NCBI GenBank assembly: GCA_950097015.1
Contig: CATNEN010000038.1
Location: 1,364,001-1,428,000 of the forward strand
Source: Macrostomum hystrix
Taxonomy: Eukaryota; Platyhelminthes; Macrostomidae
Length of the DNA stretch: 64,000 nt
Direction: 5' to 3'
Shown in pieces: positions 52,560 to 64,000 of this stretch. Every line of letters starts with the position of its first letter. The stretch's first letter is position 1. A program made the translations under genes and the position numbers. The notes beneath the pieces were generated by a model that had not been told where the DNA came from, did not search any database, and saw only the letters and a program-made list of their open reading frames with translations.

Positions 52560-55500
52560 ATGCCTAAAATTTTTGATTATTTTTTGGGTCCCAGGCTTTA
52601 TCGCTACTTGGATTCAAGTAGACAGGTAAGTTTTTTTTATTTTAGTTACTATATGGATAAACATGCTGTAGAATTATCTAGATCAATAATACCAATGGCT
52701 AAAAATGAATTAAAATTTTTTTTTCTTAGAGTCAACAATATGAGCCAAATATTCTTGAGGCCATCCCAGATTACATCTTTGGCACAGTAAGCTTTTTGTT
52801 TTTTTCTATTAAAATTCTAAGTCTTTGTCTTCAAAGATTTCGATTGAGTATATTATGCACATTTTTATAAATACTTCCAGACAAGATTCTGCATTGGTGT
52901 GGTTCAATGGGGCTGGCCTATGGCTTTACCATTTATGATCAAACAGGCATTTTACTCAACAGGTGTGCTTTTTATTTTAATATCTTTGTTTAATGTAAAA
53001 AGCTGTTAATTTTAAGCTTTTACTCTTGATAATCAATTGATATTGAAAAGCATATATGTTCTGTCATACTATATGATCGAACAGGGCTGCAAATCGTCCT
53101 TGATCCTTTATTAATTTACTTCATAAAACTCCCAGAACTTTAACTTAGATTACCTATGCTCCTAGATCGTTAACTTGTCTTCCCCAAACTCCCAAATACC
53201 CAATCTGTGTTCCCTACACTCCCGAATCCCCAGTACATTTTTGCCACACTTTCAAATCCCCAGTACATGTTTGCCACACTCCCAAATCCCCAGTACATGT
53301 TCCCCACACTCTCAAATCCCCAGTACATTTTTGCCACACTCCCAAATCCCCAGTATGTTCCCTACACTCCCAAATCCCCAGTACATGTTCCCTACACTCC
53401 CAAATCCCCAGTGCATGTTTGCCACACTCCCAAATCCCCAGTACATGTTTGCCACACTCCCAAATCCCCAGTACATGTTTGCCACACTCCCAAATCCCCA
53501 GTATGTTCCCTACACTCCCAAATCCCCAGTACGTGTTCCCCACACTCCCAAATCCCCAGTACGTGTTCCCCACACTCCCAAATCCCCAGTACATGTTCCC
53601 CACACTCCCAAATCCCCAGTACGTGTTCCCCACACTCCCAAATCCCCAGTACGTGTTCCCCACACTCCCAAATATTCAATCGCTGTTCCCTACACTCCCG
53701 AATCCCTAAACTCCGAGACCCTAAAACTGTGCTGCCAATGTGCCGCGGATTTACTTTAAATTTTCTTACCCGTATAATGTCAACTTGTCCTTCTTTATTT
53801 TCTCACCGACTCGAACCCACCGGCAGCTGAGCAGCTGTCAATCCGCTGTCAGGCTGTCATCGCGTACTCAGTTGGCGCCGCATGCCTTCTGATGTGCGCT
53901 GCCTGCTGCCGATGCCTCGGTCGTTGCCTGAATCCGAGCTACGTCAGCCTGGTTAAGGCGCTGCGCCGTATCAGACAAAACGGAGGCGACTTCACCAGCG
54001 AGGATAAAGAAATTCTTTCACAATTCGACTTCGACTTCTGGGCCTGGCCAGTTGAATATCGAGCGAAGTTCAATGTCAGTTCGCCGAGTGATCAGACAGG
54101 CCAGCAGCGGCCTCTGGCTAATCAATTAGATTGGTTGCTAAGCCCAGCCAGTCGGTTGCTAGTGCAAACAATTGGCGTCCGTATGACTTATCCCGGCTGT
54201 ACGGCTCTGATGAATGCCCTGGTGCGGCCCATGCTGCAGCAGACAAGGGCTGGACTGCAGGTTTGGGACTGCCTTGCTTTGCTGCAAGATTGCCAGTTAT
54301 TTGCAGATCTGCTGCAAGATTGGCAGTTATTTGCAGATCTGCTGCAAGATTGGCAGTTATTTGCAGATCTGCTGCAAGATTGGAAGTTATTTGCAGATCT
54401 GCTGCAAGATTGGCAGTTATTTGCAGATCTGCTGCAAGATTGGCAGTTATTTGCAGATCTGCTACAAGATTGGCAGTTATTGGCAGATCTGCTGCAAGAT
54501 TGGCAGTTATTTGCAGATCTGCTGCAAGATTGGCAGTTATTTGCAGATCTGCTGCAAGATTGGCAGTTATTTGCAGATCTGCTGCAAGATTGGCAGTTAT
54601 TTGCAGATCTGCTGCAAGATTGGCAGTTATTTGCAGATCTGCTACAAGATTGGCAGTTATTGGCAGATCTATAACCAGATGCTTTTAGATCTGCAATCAG
54701 TTGTTGATAGATCTATAACCAGATGCTTTTAGATCTGCAATCAGTTGTTGATAGATCTATAACCAGATGCTTTTAGATCTGCAGTCAGTTGTTGATAGAT
54801 CTATAACCAGATGCTTTTAGATCTGCAGTCAGTTGTTGATAGATCTATAACCAGATGCTTTTAGATCTGCAGTCAGTTGTTGATAGATCTAAAACCAGAT
54901 GCTTTTAGATCTGCAGTCAGTTGTTGATAGATCTATAACCAGATGCTTTTAGATCTGCAATCAGTTGTTGATAGATCTATAACCAGATGCTTTTAGATCT
55001 GCAGTCAGTTGTTGATAGATCTATAACCAGATGCTTTTAGATCTGCAGTCAGTTGTTGATAGATCTATAACCAGATGCTTTTAGATCTGCAGTCAGTTGT
55101 TGATAGATCTATAACCAGATGCTTCTAGATCTGCAGTCAGTTGTTGATAGATCTATAACTATATACTCGTACTTTTATGTCTGCCATAATATGTTGTAAT
55201 GGAGCTTCATATAAAAAAATATAATTTTACTGTTTCACGCTACTTACTGCTCTACAGCAGTAGTATCCATGGTAAAATCTTAAAAGGTTTCAATATACAG
55301 TTTCCGTCTAAACAGTCAGTACAGCCAGTTGCAACGCCCATTCGCAGACTCAGCACAATATCCAGCGTGTCAAGCTGATGACCCCGGCTGGTCACGTGAT
55401 CGAGGCCTTCTACGCCGACCGCCGCGGCGGCCCAGGCGGAGACGAAAACAACGGCGACATTCTCATCGTCTGCTGCGAAGGCAACGCCGGCTACCCGGAG

Positions 55501-58500
55501 ATTGGCTGCATCGGCGTGCCGCTAGAGAAGGGCCACTCCGTGATTGGCTGGAACCATCCGGGCTTCGCTGGCAGCACCGTGAGCTGTCTGACTCAAACTC
55601 TGGCTCAGCTTCCCCTATCAAAATCTGCCTAGATGTGCCTGCTACCTGATTATCTGCCTACACGCATTCACAATCTACCTATTTCCATTCACAATCTACC
55701 TATTTCCATTCACAATCTACCTACATCCATCCACAATCTACCTACATCCATCCACAATCTACCTACATCCATCCACAATCTAACTACATCCATCCACAAT
55801 CTACCTACATCCATTCACAATCTACCTACATCCATCCACAATCTACCTACATTCATTCGCAATCTACCTACATCCATCCACAATCTACCTACGAGTACTA
55901 TCCATTCACAATCTACCTACATCCATTCACAATCTACCTACATCCATTCACAATCTACCTACATCCATTCACAATCTACCTATCTACCCACGCTACGGGA
56001 TTTCAGGGTCTGCCTTTTCCGAGCACGGAGCGCGAGTTCATAGAGACGGTGCTGCAGTTCTCACAGCAGCGGCTTGGCTTCGCTCTTAACGACACGGCCC
56101 TCCTCGCCTGGTCCATCGGCGGCTTCTCGGCCACCTGGGCCGCCTCTCGTCACCCGGAGCTGCGGTTTCTTGTCCTTGACGCCACCTTCGACAACATAGA
56201 AGAGCTGGCTGTTAAGGCTATGCCTAAATTCGCCAGCAGTCTTGTTCGATACACAGTCAGGCGCCACTTGAATCTGGACAATGTTGAACAGCTGTGCCGG
56301 TGAGATCGGCCTCCCTGCCGAACTGTGCTCACTGTTTCTGCTTGTCCAACAATCTGTGCTCACTGTTTCTGCTTGTCCAACAATCTGTGCTCACTGTTTC
56401 TGCTTGTCCAACAATCTGTGCTCACTGTTTCTGCTTGTCCAACAATCTGTGCTCACTGTTTCTGCTTCTCCAACAATCTGTGCTCACTGTTTCTGCTTGT
56501 CCAACAATCTGTGCTCACTGTTTCTGCTTGTCCAACAATCTGTGCTCACTGTTTCTGCTTGTCCAACAATCTGTGCTCACTGTTTCTGCTTGTCCAACAA
56601 TCTGTGCTCACTGTTTCTGCTTGTCCAACAATCTGTGCTCACTGTTTCTGCTTCTCCAACAATATGTGCTCACTGTTTCTGCTTGTCCAACAATCTGTGC
56701 TCACTGTTTCTGCTTGTCCAACAATCTGTGCTCACTGTTTCTGCTTCTCCAACAATCTGTGCTCACTGTTTCTGCTTGTCCAACAATCTGTGCTCACTGT
56801 TTCTGCTTCTCCAACAATCTGTGCTCACTGTTTCTGCTTGTCCAACAATCTGTGCTCACTGTTTCTGCTTGTCCAACAATCTGTGCTCACTGTTTCTGCT
56901 TCTCCAACAATCTGTGCTCACTGTTTCTGCTTGTCCAACAATCTGTGCTCACTGTTTCTGCTTGTCCAACAATCTGTGCTCACTGTTTCTGCTTGTCCAA
57001 CAATCTGTGCTCACTGTTTCTGCTTCTCCAACAATCTGTGCTCTGGATCTCCACATTTCAATATTTTGCTCTCATATTCAGCTATCATATTCAAGATTGC
57101 ACTTTAACCAAGGCCAAGAGAAGCTAGACCCACATCAAGATTTCATTGTTTTTTTCTTCTGTCGCAGTTTCTTAGCCTTAGAACAGCCACGATTTCAATT
57201 AGGTATTTTCCCAGAAGCTGTCAGTCTGTCTGTGTTTTCAGTTGACTAGCAAACGCTTTTGCTGATCCATGCTAAATCAAGGGCCGTTTAAGTTTAAGTT
57301 TTAGGATACAGGACAAGCACTGACAAACTGACCATCAGCTGCAACCTACGTATGGCCCAGCCGGAAACCAAAAGTTATCAACTTTACAATACACTACACT
57401 CCCCTAAAACCTGCCACCACTATCCTAAAACCACTTAAAAGAGTACCCTACAGCCACTTAGAACAGTATACTACAGCCACTTAGAACAGTACCATACAGC
57501 CACTTAGAACAGTACCATACAGCCACTTAGAACAGTACCATACAGCCACTTAGAACAGTACCCTACAGCCACTTAGAACAGTACCATACAGCCACTTAGA
57601 ACAGTACCCTACAGCCACTTAGAACAGTACCCTACAGCCACTTAGAACAGTATACTACAGCCACTTAGAACAGTACCATACAGCCACTTAGAACAGTACC
57701 ATACAGCCACTTAGAACAGTACCCTACAGCCACTTAGAACAGTACCCTACAGCCACTTAAAACAGTACCATACAGCCACTTAGAACAGTACCCTACAGCC
57801 ACTTAGAACAGTACCCTACAGCCACTTAAAACAGTACCATACAGCCACTTAGAACAGTACCCTACAGCCACTTAGAACAGTACCATACAGCCACTTAGAA
57901 CAGTACCCTACAGCCACTTAGAACAGTACCCTACAGCCACTTAGAACAGTCTCCTACAGCCACTTAGAACAGTATACTACAGCCACATGGAAGTTGGTCG
58001 GAATAAAAAACTAAGACATTGTCCTGAATGCTGGTAATACAAAACTACGTACAGTGCATTTTTCTCAATTTAAAATAATTCACAACAAGCCAATACTAGT
58101 CCAAACAAATAAGAAATACGCGATCAAACTGCCCAAATCAATGTATCGTGCGCAGCCTGGCAACAAATACCGACCTCAGTTTAGTGTCAGCTGTTAGGAA
58201 AAACACGGGATATGCCAGGCAGCTGCTGTGCGCTATCCAACGAGCGTGGGAGACACTATCTGATGCCAGCATGCGGAGTGGCTGCTGCTGCCTCAGCTCC
58301 GGTTGGCAGTGCAGCAAATTGCTGATGGCATAGGGCGACCAGAACGCTAGGCCAACAAATAATAAGCTGAGATGAAGGCCCAGAGAGTTCAGTGGCCGCT
58401 GATCGTCTGTTAAAACTTGCTGCTGGGGCACCGCTTGGCTGTGAGAATGAAATCAGGCAGATAATAGATACTAACTTGGCTTCTTCAGTAGCTCAAAAGT

Positions 58501-61500
58501 ACAGCACATTCTTACTGGTACAGGTCAGGTTAGGTACAGGTCATTCAACAGCTTGTCAACTCCAATCCATCTGGTCATTCAACAGCTTGTCAACTGCAAT
58601 CCACCTGGTCATTCAACAGCTTGTCAACTGCAATCCACCTGGTCATTCAACAGCTTGTCAACTGGAATCCATCTGGTCATTCAACAGCTTGTCAACTGCA
58701 ATCCATCTGGTCATTCAACAGCTTGTCAACTGGAATCCATCTGGTCATTCAACAGCTTGTCAACTGCAATCCACCTGGTCATTCAACAGCTTGTCAACTG
58801 CAATCCACCTGGTCATTCAACAGCTTGTCAACTGCAATCCACCTGGTCATTCAACAGCTTGTCCACCACAATCCAACTGGTCCTTTTGAATATCCCAATT
58901 AAGCCAAGGTCTTGTGATTTATCTCACCTGTCTTGTATTTCCGGCAGATTTTGAGTCAGCTGTTGGGATTCTAAATCTTCCTCTGGAATGACTTCAAGGT
59001 CTTGATGCTGCTGCTGCTGCTTTCGTTCCTGTTGATGTTGCTGATTACGCTGCAGCTGAAGCATCTCGGTATCGGCTGATGTTCTATTAAATCTGGCTAG
59101 AATCAGCCGGCCTCCCATCCTGAAGCACAGCTGGCACCTGCCCGCAAGCGTCAGTAGTAGCAGAGCGATGGCCGCAGCCAGAGCTGGCAAAGCCCATGCC
59201 AGAACCCATCGCATCAGCGTTAAATTTGCGCCGCAACTGACGCAAATAGCTGAGCCTTGCTTCTCATTAATGCTTTTGTCATTGTCAACCATTGCCGAGG
59301 CTGCAAAAGCGGCTGTCGACTGCACAATCGCCACGCACCACGGAGCTGCAAGCATCAGGCATATTGTTTGGCTGCTATCCCTTCTGACAATGCCGCCTTT
59401 GCTGTTGCTGATCCTGATCCTGCTCTGTACCTGACTGCGCACACTAATACAGGCGTTGACGCTGCAGCAGATGCTGTGCAGGAAAGCCAAGTGGCACTGA
59501 ATTGTGTCCAGATACAATGACGCTGTGCAGAGTGGGTCAGCCAGTGACGAGTCTGTGTGCGAATTCGGCCATTTGAGGACATGAGGAATCTGACAAAATC
59601 CCTTCTGGAATCTTATAAAATCCCATCAGGAATCTGATGAATTCCCATTAGGAATCTGATAAAATCCCATTCGGAATCTTACAAAATATCTGAGCTTGTG
59701 GAATCTGACAAGAATCTGATCTAGAATCTGACAAAATCCAATCAGGAATCTTATAAAATCCTATCAGGAATCTGACGAACTCCCATCAGGAATCTTACTC
59801 GTATCAGGAATCTGACGAATTCCCGTCAGGAATCTGACACAATCCAACGTGGAATCTGACTAAATCGTATTCGGAATCTTACAAAATATCTGAGCATGTG
59901 GAATCTGATAAAATCCCATCAGGAATCTGAAAAAATCCCATCAGAAATCTGAAAAAATCCCATCAGAAATCTGACAAATTTCGATCTGAAATCTGGTATA
60001 ATCCTGTCAAGAATCTGACTAAATCCTTATCAGTGCCTCAATGCTCTCCCTCAATTAAAGTAAACAAAACAACTGAACAGTTCCAATTTTTTAAAGTGCA
60101 TCCAACTGCGTCCTGGGAAGTCGGCGCGAGAAATGGATTAAAGTCAAGAACAGTTCGGTGAAACGAAATCCTGTCCCCAGTTCTAGGCATTCTGTCTCGC
60201 AGCTGCCAGCCATACACAATGCCTCTAGGATTGCGCGCGGCGTCTCTTTTCTCTCCCGGCTGTAAATCTTTGTCCGCGCCATTGCGCCTAATTCTCTTTC
60301 ATTTCCTTCTACTGCTGATTCTTGCTTTCATTAGCCAGCTTCAAGCCAGAAGACGGCAAATACGAAAGTAGGCCGCGATGCTTTTTGTGGCGTGTCTATT
60401 AGCAATATGGCCAGCTGATGCGAATTGTAGATCACAAGCGGCTCGCCAGTCTTATTTGCTAAACCTGACCTCTGAATGCAACTATTTATGTGTCACTTTA
60501 ATACACATCGTCTACTTCTCCTATCCTATCTACTTCTCAGCTATCCTATCTAATTCTCTTCTGTCCAATCTACTTCTTCTCTGTCCAATCTACTTCTCTT
60601 CTGTCAAATCTACTTCTCAGCTGTCCAATCTACTTCTCTTCTGTCTAATCTAATTCTCTTCTGTCGAAACTACTTCTCAGCTGTCCAATCTACTTCTCTT
60701 CTGTCTAATCTACTTCTCAGCTGTCCAATCTACTTCTCTTCTGTCTAATCTAATTCTCTTCTGTCCAATCTACTTCTTCTCTGTCCAATCTACTTCTCTT
60801 CTGTCGAATCTACTTCTCAGCTGTCCAATCTACTTCTCTTCTGTCTAATCTACTTCTCAGCTGTCCAATCTACTTCTCTTCTGTCTAATCTAATTCTCTT
60901 CTGTCGAATCTACTTCTCAGCTGTCCAATCTACTTCTCTTCTGTCAAATCTACTTCTCAGCTGTCCAATCTACTTCTCTTCTGTCTAATCTAATTCTCTT
61001 CTGTCGAATCTACTTCTCAGCTGTCCAATCTACTTCTCTTCTGTCTAATCTACTTCTCAGCTGTCCAATCTACTTCTCTTCTGTCTAATCTACTTATCTT
61101 CTGTCTAATCTACTTCTCTTCTGTCCAATCTACTTCTTCTCTGTCCAATCTACTTCTCTTCTGTCTAATCTACTTCTCTTCTGTCTAATCTACTTCTCTT
61201 CTGTCCAATCTACTTCTTCTCTGTCCAATCTACTTCTCTTCTGTCGAATCTACTTCTCAGCTGTCCAATCTACTTCTCTTCTGTCTAATCTACTTCTCAG
61301 CTGTCCAATCTACTTCTCTTCTGTCTAATCTAATTCTCTTCTGTCGAATCTACTTCTCAGCTGTCCAATCTACTTCTCTTCTGTCAAATCTACTTCTCAG
61401 CTGTCCAATCTACTTCTCTTCTGTCTAATCTAATTCTCTTCTGTCGAATCTACTTCTCAGCTGTCCAATCTACTTCTCTTCTGTCTAATCTACTTCTCAG

Positions 61501-64000
61501 CTGTCCAATCTACTTCTCTTCTGTCTAATCTACTTCTCTTCTGTCTAATCTACTTCTCTTCTGTCCAATCTACTTCTTCTCTGTCCAATCTACTTCTCTT
61601 CTGTCTAATCTACTTCTCTTCTGTCGAATCTACTTCTCAGCTGTCCAGTCTACTTTTCAGCTGTCATATCTACTTCTCCTATCCGAAGGTGTATGCTTTT
61701 CGAACCCAAATAAACCTGACTCACCTAAAAGTTGCGCTGCTGCAGCCAGCGGGCCGTTTAGGACGCACTGCATCACCATGGCAACGCACACTGACATTAT
61801 AAAATAGTAGACACCGGTGTTAAGCGTTGAGGCTATCAACAAAATCAAACAATTTAGAATCAAGGACGCTAACAGCAGCAGCAGCAGCAGCAACAGAAGC
61901 ATGATTTGAGTTATTGCCATCTCTCACTCAATCTGTCGCCGGGACTTTTCTTTCAATTTTAATTCCTCAGTTTTAAAGACAGAAGCGTTACTGCTGCTGT
62001 CATTCTCTTGTTCTTCCCGACACTATATTTTAATATATTTCTTTACCGCCACTCTGATAGCGCTGTGCGCTTCCCATTGGCTGGCATTGAGGTTGACAAC
62101 GATGGCATCTTACAAAGTTATTTCCAAGATCATTCAGTGAGATCCCCAAATCATTTAACAGCTTTACCCCAAATTATTTGACAGCAGATCCCTAAATCCT
62201 TTGACAGCAGATCCCCAAATCCTTTGACAGCAGATCCCCAAATCCTTTGACAGCAGACCCCCAAATCCTTTGACAGCAGATCCCCAAATCCTTTGACAGC
62301 AGATCCCCCAATCCTTTGACAGCAGATCCCTAAATCCTTTGACAGCAGTTCCCCAAATCCTTTGACAGCAGATCCCCCAATCCTTTGACAGCAGATCCCT
62401 AAATCCTTTGACAGCAGTTCCCCAAATCCTTTGACAGCAGATCCCCAAATCCTTTGACAGCAGATCCCCAAATCCTTTGACAGCAGATCCCCAAATCCTT
62501 TGATAGCAGTACCCGAGCCCACAATTAGCCGCTCAATGATCTTTCGCAAATCTCGTCTCCTCGCAGCTACCCGGGCCCCGTGAAGCTGATCAGGCGCACC
62601 CAGGACGAGATGATCACCACTGGGCGGCCGGGCGATCTCGCGACCAACCGAGGCAACCAGCTACTGCTGGCCCTGCTGAAGCGGCGCTACCCGAATCTGT
62701 TCGACTCTTCGTCCACTGCCTCGGGCACTCTGCTGGTCCTGACTGGCTTTCTGGCTAGAGGACAGAAGGTGAGTAATGAGCAGCTGCTTGTCGAGTCAAT
62801 GATTTATTGGGTTTCTGATTGTCTAATGGGTGAGAGTGTTTCTGATTGTCTAATGGGTGAGAGTGTTTCTAATTATCTAATGGGTGAGAGTGTTTCTAAT
62901 TATCTAATGGGTGAGAGTGTTTCTAATTGTCTAATGGGTGAGTGTGTTTCTAATTATCTAATGGGTGAGAGTGTTTCTAATTGTCTAATGGGTGAGAGTG
63001 TTTCTAATTATCTAATGGGTGAGAGTGTTTCTAATTGTCTAATGGGTGAGAGTGTTTTTAATTATCTAATGGGTGAGAGTGTTTCTAATTGTCTAATGGG
63101 TGAGAGTGTTTCTAATTATCTAATGGGTGAGTGTGTTTCTAATTGTCTAATGGGTGCGTGTGTTTCTAATTATCTAATGGGTGAGAGTGTTTCTAATTGT
63201 CTAATGGGTGAGAGTGTTTCTAATTATCTAATGGGTGAGAGTGTTTCTAATTGTCTAATGGGTGAGAGTGTTTTTAATTATCTAATGGGTGAGTGTGTTT
63301 CTAATTGTCTAATGGGTGAGAGTGTTTTTAATTATCTAATGGGTGAGAGTGTTTCTAATTGTCTAATGGGTGAGAGTGTTTCTAATTGTCTAATGGGTGA
63401 GAGTGTTTCTAATTATCTAATGGGTGAGTGTGTTTCTAATTGTCTAACTGTGAGAATGGCATTCCTGTCCGGACGCCCTTAGGCCCAGCTGGCTGAGTAC
63501 CTGGCCTCGGTTGGCTACATTGGCGACGCCGCCTGCCTGCGTCATCTGGCCGGCAGCAAGCGTCGCCGATTGAAACAGATCAATAATAATGATCAGCTCT
63601 ACCCGTTGGACATTGGCGCGGGCCTGAGCCAATCGGACCGAGTCAGCATTCTGCTCTTCTTGGTCAGTGATTTTCTAATTCATGTAGTCCATGTGAAAGT
63701 TTTAGTCTCATATTTACTACTTCCAATCGATAGTAGTATTTTTAGAGTGTACAATATATCTATTTTTTCAACTATCGCCTCCAAGCGTAGAGAATTACAC
63801 TGGCGAGTAAATTTCGTGCATTTCGTGCAGGTCGGCAAGCTGCTAGTGAACATGGAGTCCACACACTGCACCCCACTCACCCCGGGCCTCTTCACTCCGC
63901 CCTGGTCTGAGCTGACTGATCCAGGGCTTGCCGATAATCATCAGCAGCAGCTGGACGAAGACGGTCAATTGCTCATCTCGGATCCTTCAGTCGGACCTAG
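52560..64000 (+). CDS. ABHD16: ABHD16-like (BAT5) alpha/beta hydrolase, nine exons, 3' end beyond window
   Basis: Proposed exons: join(52560..52625, 52730..52786, 52881..52962, 53827..54260, 55348..55578, 56007..56299, 62567..62768, 63483..63662, 63831..64000), all phases agree; the frame is open at 64000. Vertebrate ABHD16A is an ER-membrane phosphatidylserine lipase that makes lyso-PS. Matches along the length: FLGPRLYRYL at the start, two hydrophobic segments, FDFDFWAWPVEY, VICCEGNAGY-type (ILIVCCEGNAGYPEIGC), GWNHPGFAGST, the nucleophile elbow LAWSIGGFSATWAA, HLNLDNVEQLCR, KLIRRTQDEMIT with the acid, and STHCTPL with the catalytic His. The protein seen is about 571 aa, with a C-terminal extension past HCTPL longer than in human. 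CATTTTCAG directly precedes the ATG. Introns 3 to 7 all carry arrays and intron 6 houses a second gene. Confidence 0.93.
53180..53715. repeat. 30-bp minisatellite in ABHD16 intron 3
   Basis: About 18 copies of CACACTCCCAAATCCCCAGT plus ACATGTTCCC, with TTTGCCA and GTGTTCCC variants. Pyrimidine-rich in the transcript; ends about 110 nt before the acceptor. Confidence 0.95.
54282..54672. repeat. 30-bp minisatellite in ABHD16 intron 4
   Basis: About 13 copies of CTGCAAGATTGGCAGTTATT plus TGCAGATCTG, beginning about 22 nt after the 5' splice site and running straight into a second, 44-bp array. Confidence 0.96.
54670..55160. repeat. 44-bp minisatellite in ABHD16 intron 4
   Basis: About 11 copies of AGATCTATAACCAGATGCTT, then TTAGATCTGCAGTCAGTTGT-TGAT. 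It shares CAGATCT with the array to its left, so one may have seeded the other. Confidence 0.95.
55660..55985. repeat. 21-bp minisatellite in ABHD16 intron 5
   Basis: About 15 copies of CACAATCTACCTACATCCATC, with CCATTC variants. It fills about three quarters of the 428-bp intron. Confidence 0.95.
56322..57045. repeat. 31-bp minisatellite at the start of ABHD16 intron 6
   Basis: About 23 copies of TGTGCTCACTGTTTCTGCTT plus GTCCAACAATC, starting about 22 nt after the 5' splice site. Q/F/L-type false ORFs result. Confidence 0.96.
57430..57990. repeat. 23-bp minisatellite in ABHD16 intron 6
   Basis: About 24 copies of CAGCCACTTAGAACAGTACC-CTA with CATA and TATACTA variants. It lies between the first intron 6 array and the nested GPCR gene. 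Confidence 0.95.
58138..61920 (-). CDS. Divergent class A-like GPCR nested in ABHD16 intron 6 (three exons)
   Basis: Proposed CDS: complement(join(58138..58438, 58928..59552, 61725..61920)), 373 aa, phases agree. Exon 1: a leucine-rich TM1 (ASLILNCLILLIASTL, with the Asn) and TM2 (FIMSVCVAMVMQCVL). Exon 2: the Cys before TM3 (DPLCTASLYLDTIQCHLAFL), TM4 (WCVAIVQSTAAFAASAM), TM5 (VLAWALPALAAAIALLLLTL) and a long Gln-rich third loop. Exon 3: TM6 with FWSPY and TM7 (AHSSCLAYPVFFLTA). The DRY motif reads SVR and NPxxY is AYPVFF, so it is a divergent receptor; its ligand and coupling cannot be stated. Both introns hold arrays. The whole gene lies antisense within one ABHD16 intron. Confidence 0.7.
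58540..58880. repeat. 34-bp minisatellite in nested GPCR intron 2
   Basis: Ten copies of GTCATTCAACAGCTTGTCAA plus CTGCAATCCACCTG. The end of the array is about 50 nt from the 5' splice site of the GPCR intron. Confidence 0.95.
59580..60030. repeat. Degenerate ~21-bp array (GGAATCTGACAAAATCCCAT)
   Basis: About 19 diverged copies of AATCTGACAAAATCCCATCAGG in intron 1 of the nested GPCR, starting about 30 nt from the acceptor. The divergence suggests an older array than the others. Confidence 0.85.
60510..61675. repeat. 20-bp minisatellite with ~440-bp higher-order repeat, nested GPCR intron 1
   Basis: About 58 copies of CTGTCCAATCTACTTCTCTT with TCTAAT, TCGAAT, TTCTCAG and 19-bp (TTCTTCT) variants. 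The order of variants at 60781-61000 repeats at about 61221-61440, so a block of about 22 units was duplicated. Confidence 0.96.
62155..62515. repeat. 23-bp minisatellite at the 3' end of ABHD16 intron 6
   Basis: About 16 copies of AGATCCCCAAATCCTTTGAC-AGC with CCTAAAT and CCCAAT variants, ending about 50 nt before the 3' splice site at 62566. Confidence 0.95.
62805..63450. repeat. 27-bp minisatellite in ABHD16 intron 7 containing donor-like motifs
   Basis: About 24 copies of TCTAATTGTCTAATGGGTGA-GAGTGTT, alternating with an ATTATC variant. Each unit holds GGGTGAGAG (5' splice site-like) and TCTAAT (branch point-like). It occupies about 90% of the intron. Confidence 0.96.

Noticed and set aside
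53892-54674. A fusion of ABHD16 exon 4 with 13 copies of a Leu-Gln-Asp-Trp repeat.
   Set aside because: A good donor (CTGCAG|GTTTGG) lies at the end of the conserved region and the next exon matches ABHD16 in phase, so the repeat is intronic.
56281-57249. 322-codon Cys/Leu/Phe-rich ORF.
   Set aside because: 31-bp minisatellite reading from the end of an ABHD16 exon into the intron.
60091-60282. 63-codon ORF as an extra exon of the nested GPCR.
   Set aside because: Not hydrophobic, no splice signals in phase; TM1-TM3 are already joined by the phase 1 junction 61725/59552.

Overview
This is an animal nuclear genome window: GT-AG introns, G-protein coupled receptors, a transglutaminase, tRNA-derived SINEs, a Polinton, a Crypton and very many minisatellites. 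A repeat-rich invertebrate, probably a lophotrochozoan such as a free-living flatworm, fits best. That guess rests on the gene and repeat style only and is weak. Exon models were joined by hand, requiring consensus splice sites, matching intron phase and family similarity.

Layout. 1-10 kb: two unrelated class A GPCRs, a neuropeptide F/Y-type receptor on the minus strand (1224-4464) and an orphan on the plus strand (7339-9504), with arrays in every intron and spacer. 11.3-17.4 kb: an 11-exon minus-strand transglutaminase with Cys, His and Asp all present. 18.4-19.4 kb: a 35-bp array. 19.9-20.6 kb: a small two-pass membrane protein. 21.9-25.7 kb: a minus-strand gene joining ankyrin repeats to a Mab-21/cGAS-like nucleotidyltransferase whose acidic residues are kept. 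27.1-28.5 kb: a G-rich array. 28.7-31.9 kb: a fatty acid-binding protein gene with a 2.2-kb polypurine/polypyrimidine tract inside one intron. 32.7-33.6 kb: a METTL24-like membrane-anchored methyltransferase. 34.9-35.4 kb: a decayed piggyBac. 38.0-38.8 kb: a DXD-type (OCH1-like) Golgi glycosyltransferase. 39.1-44.7 kb: a complete 5.6-kb mini-Polinton with 6-bp target duplication, long terminal inverted repeats, integrase, a small membrane protein and a PC4-like protein. 45.6-47.6 kb: a Crypton-type tyrosine recombinase facing a Myb/SANT-like ORF. 47.9-49.5 kb: an IS630/Tc1 element with 139-bp inverted repeats and a frameshifted transposase. 52.6 kb to the end: an ABHD16 (BAT5) lipase gene with nine exons in view, whose 6.3-kb intron contains a third, antisense GPCR gene (58138-61920).

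The host genes do not form one pathway. What unites the window is architecture: almost every intron longer than about 400 bp carries its own private minisatellite, introns under about 170 bp carry none, and in at least one case the array runs into the splice site. The two most notable protein-level items are the ankyrin-cGAS-like fusion (a candidate innate immune sensor) and the reduced Polinton with a PC4-like gene.
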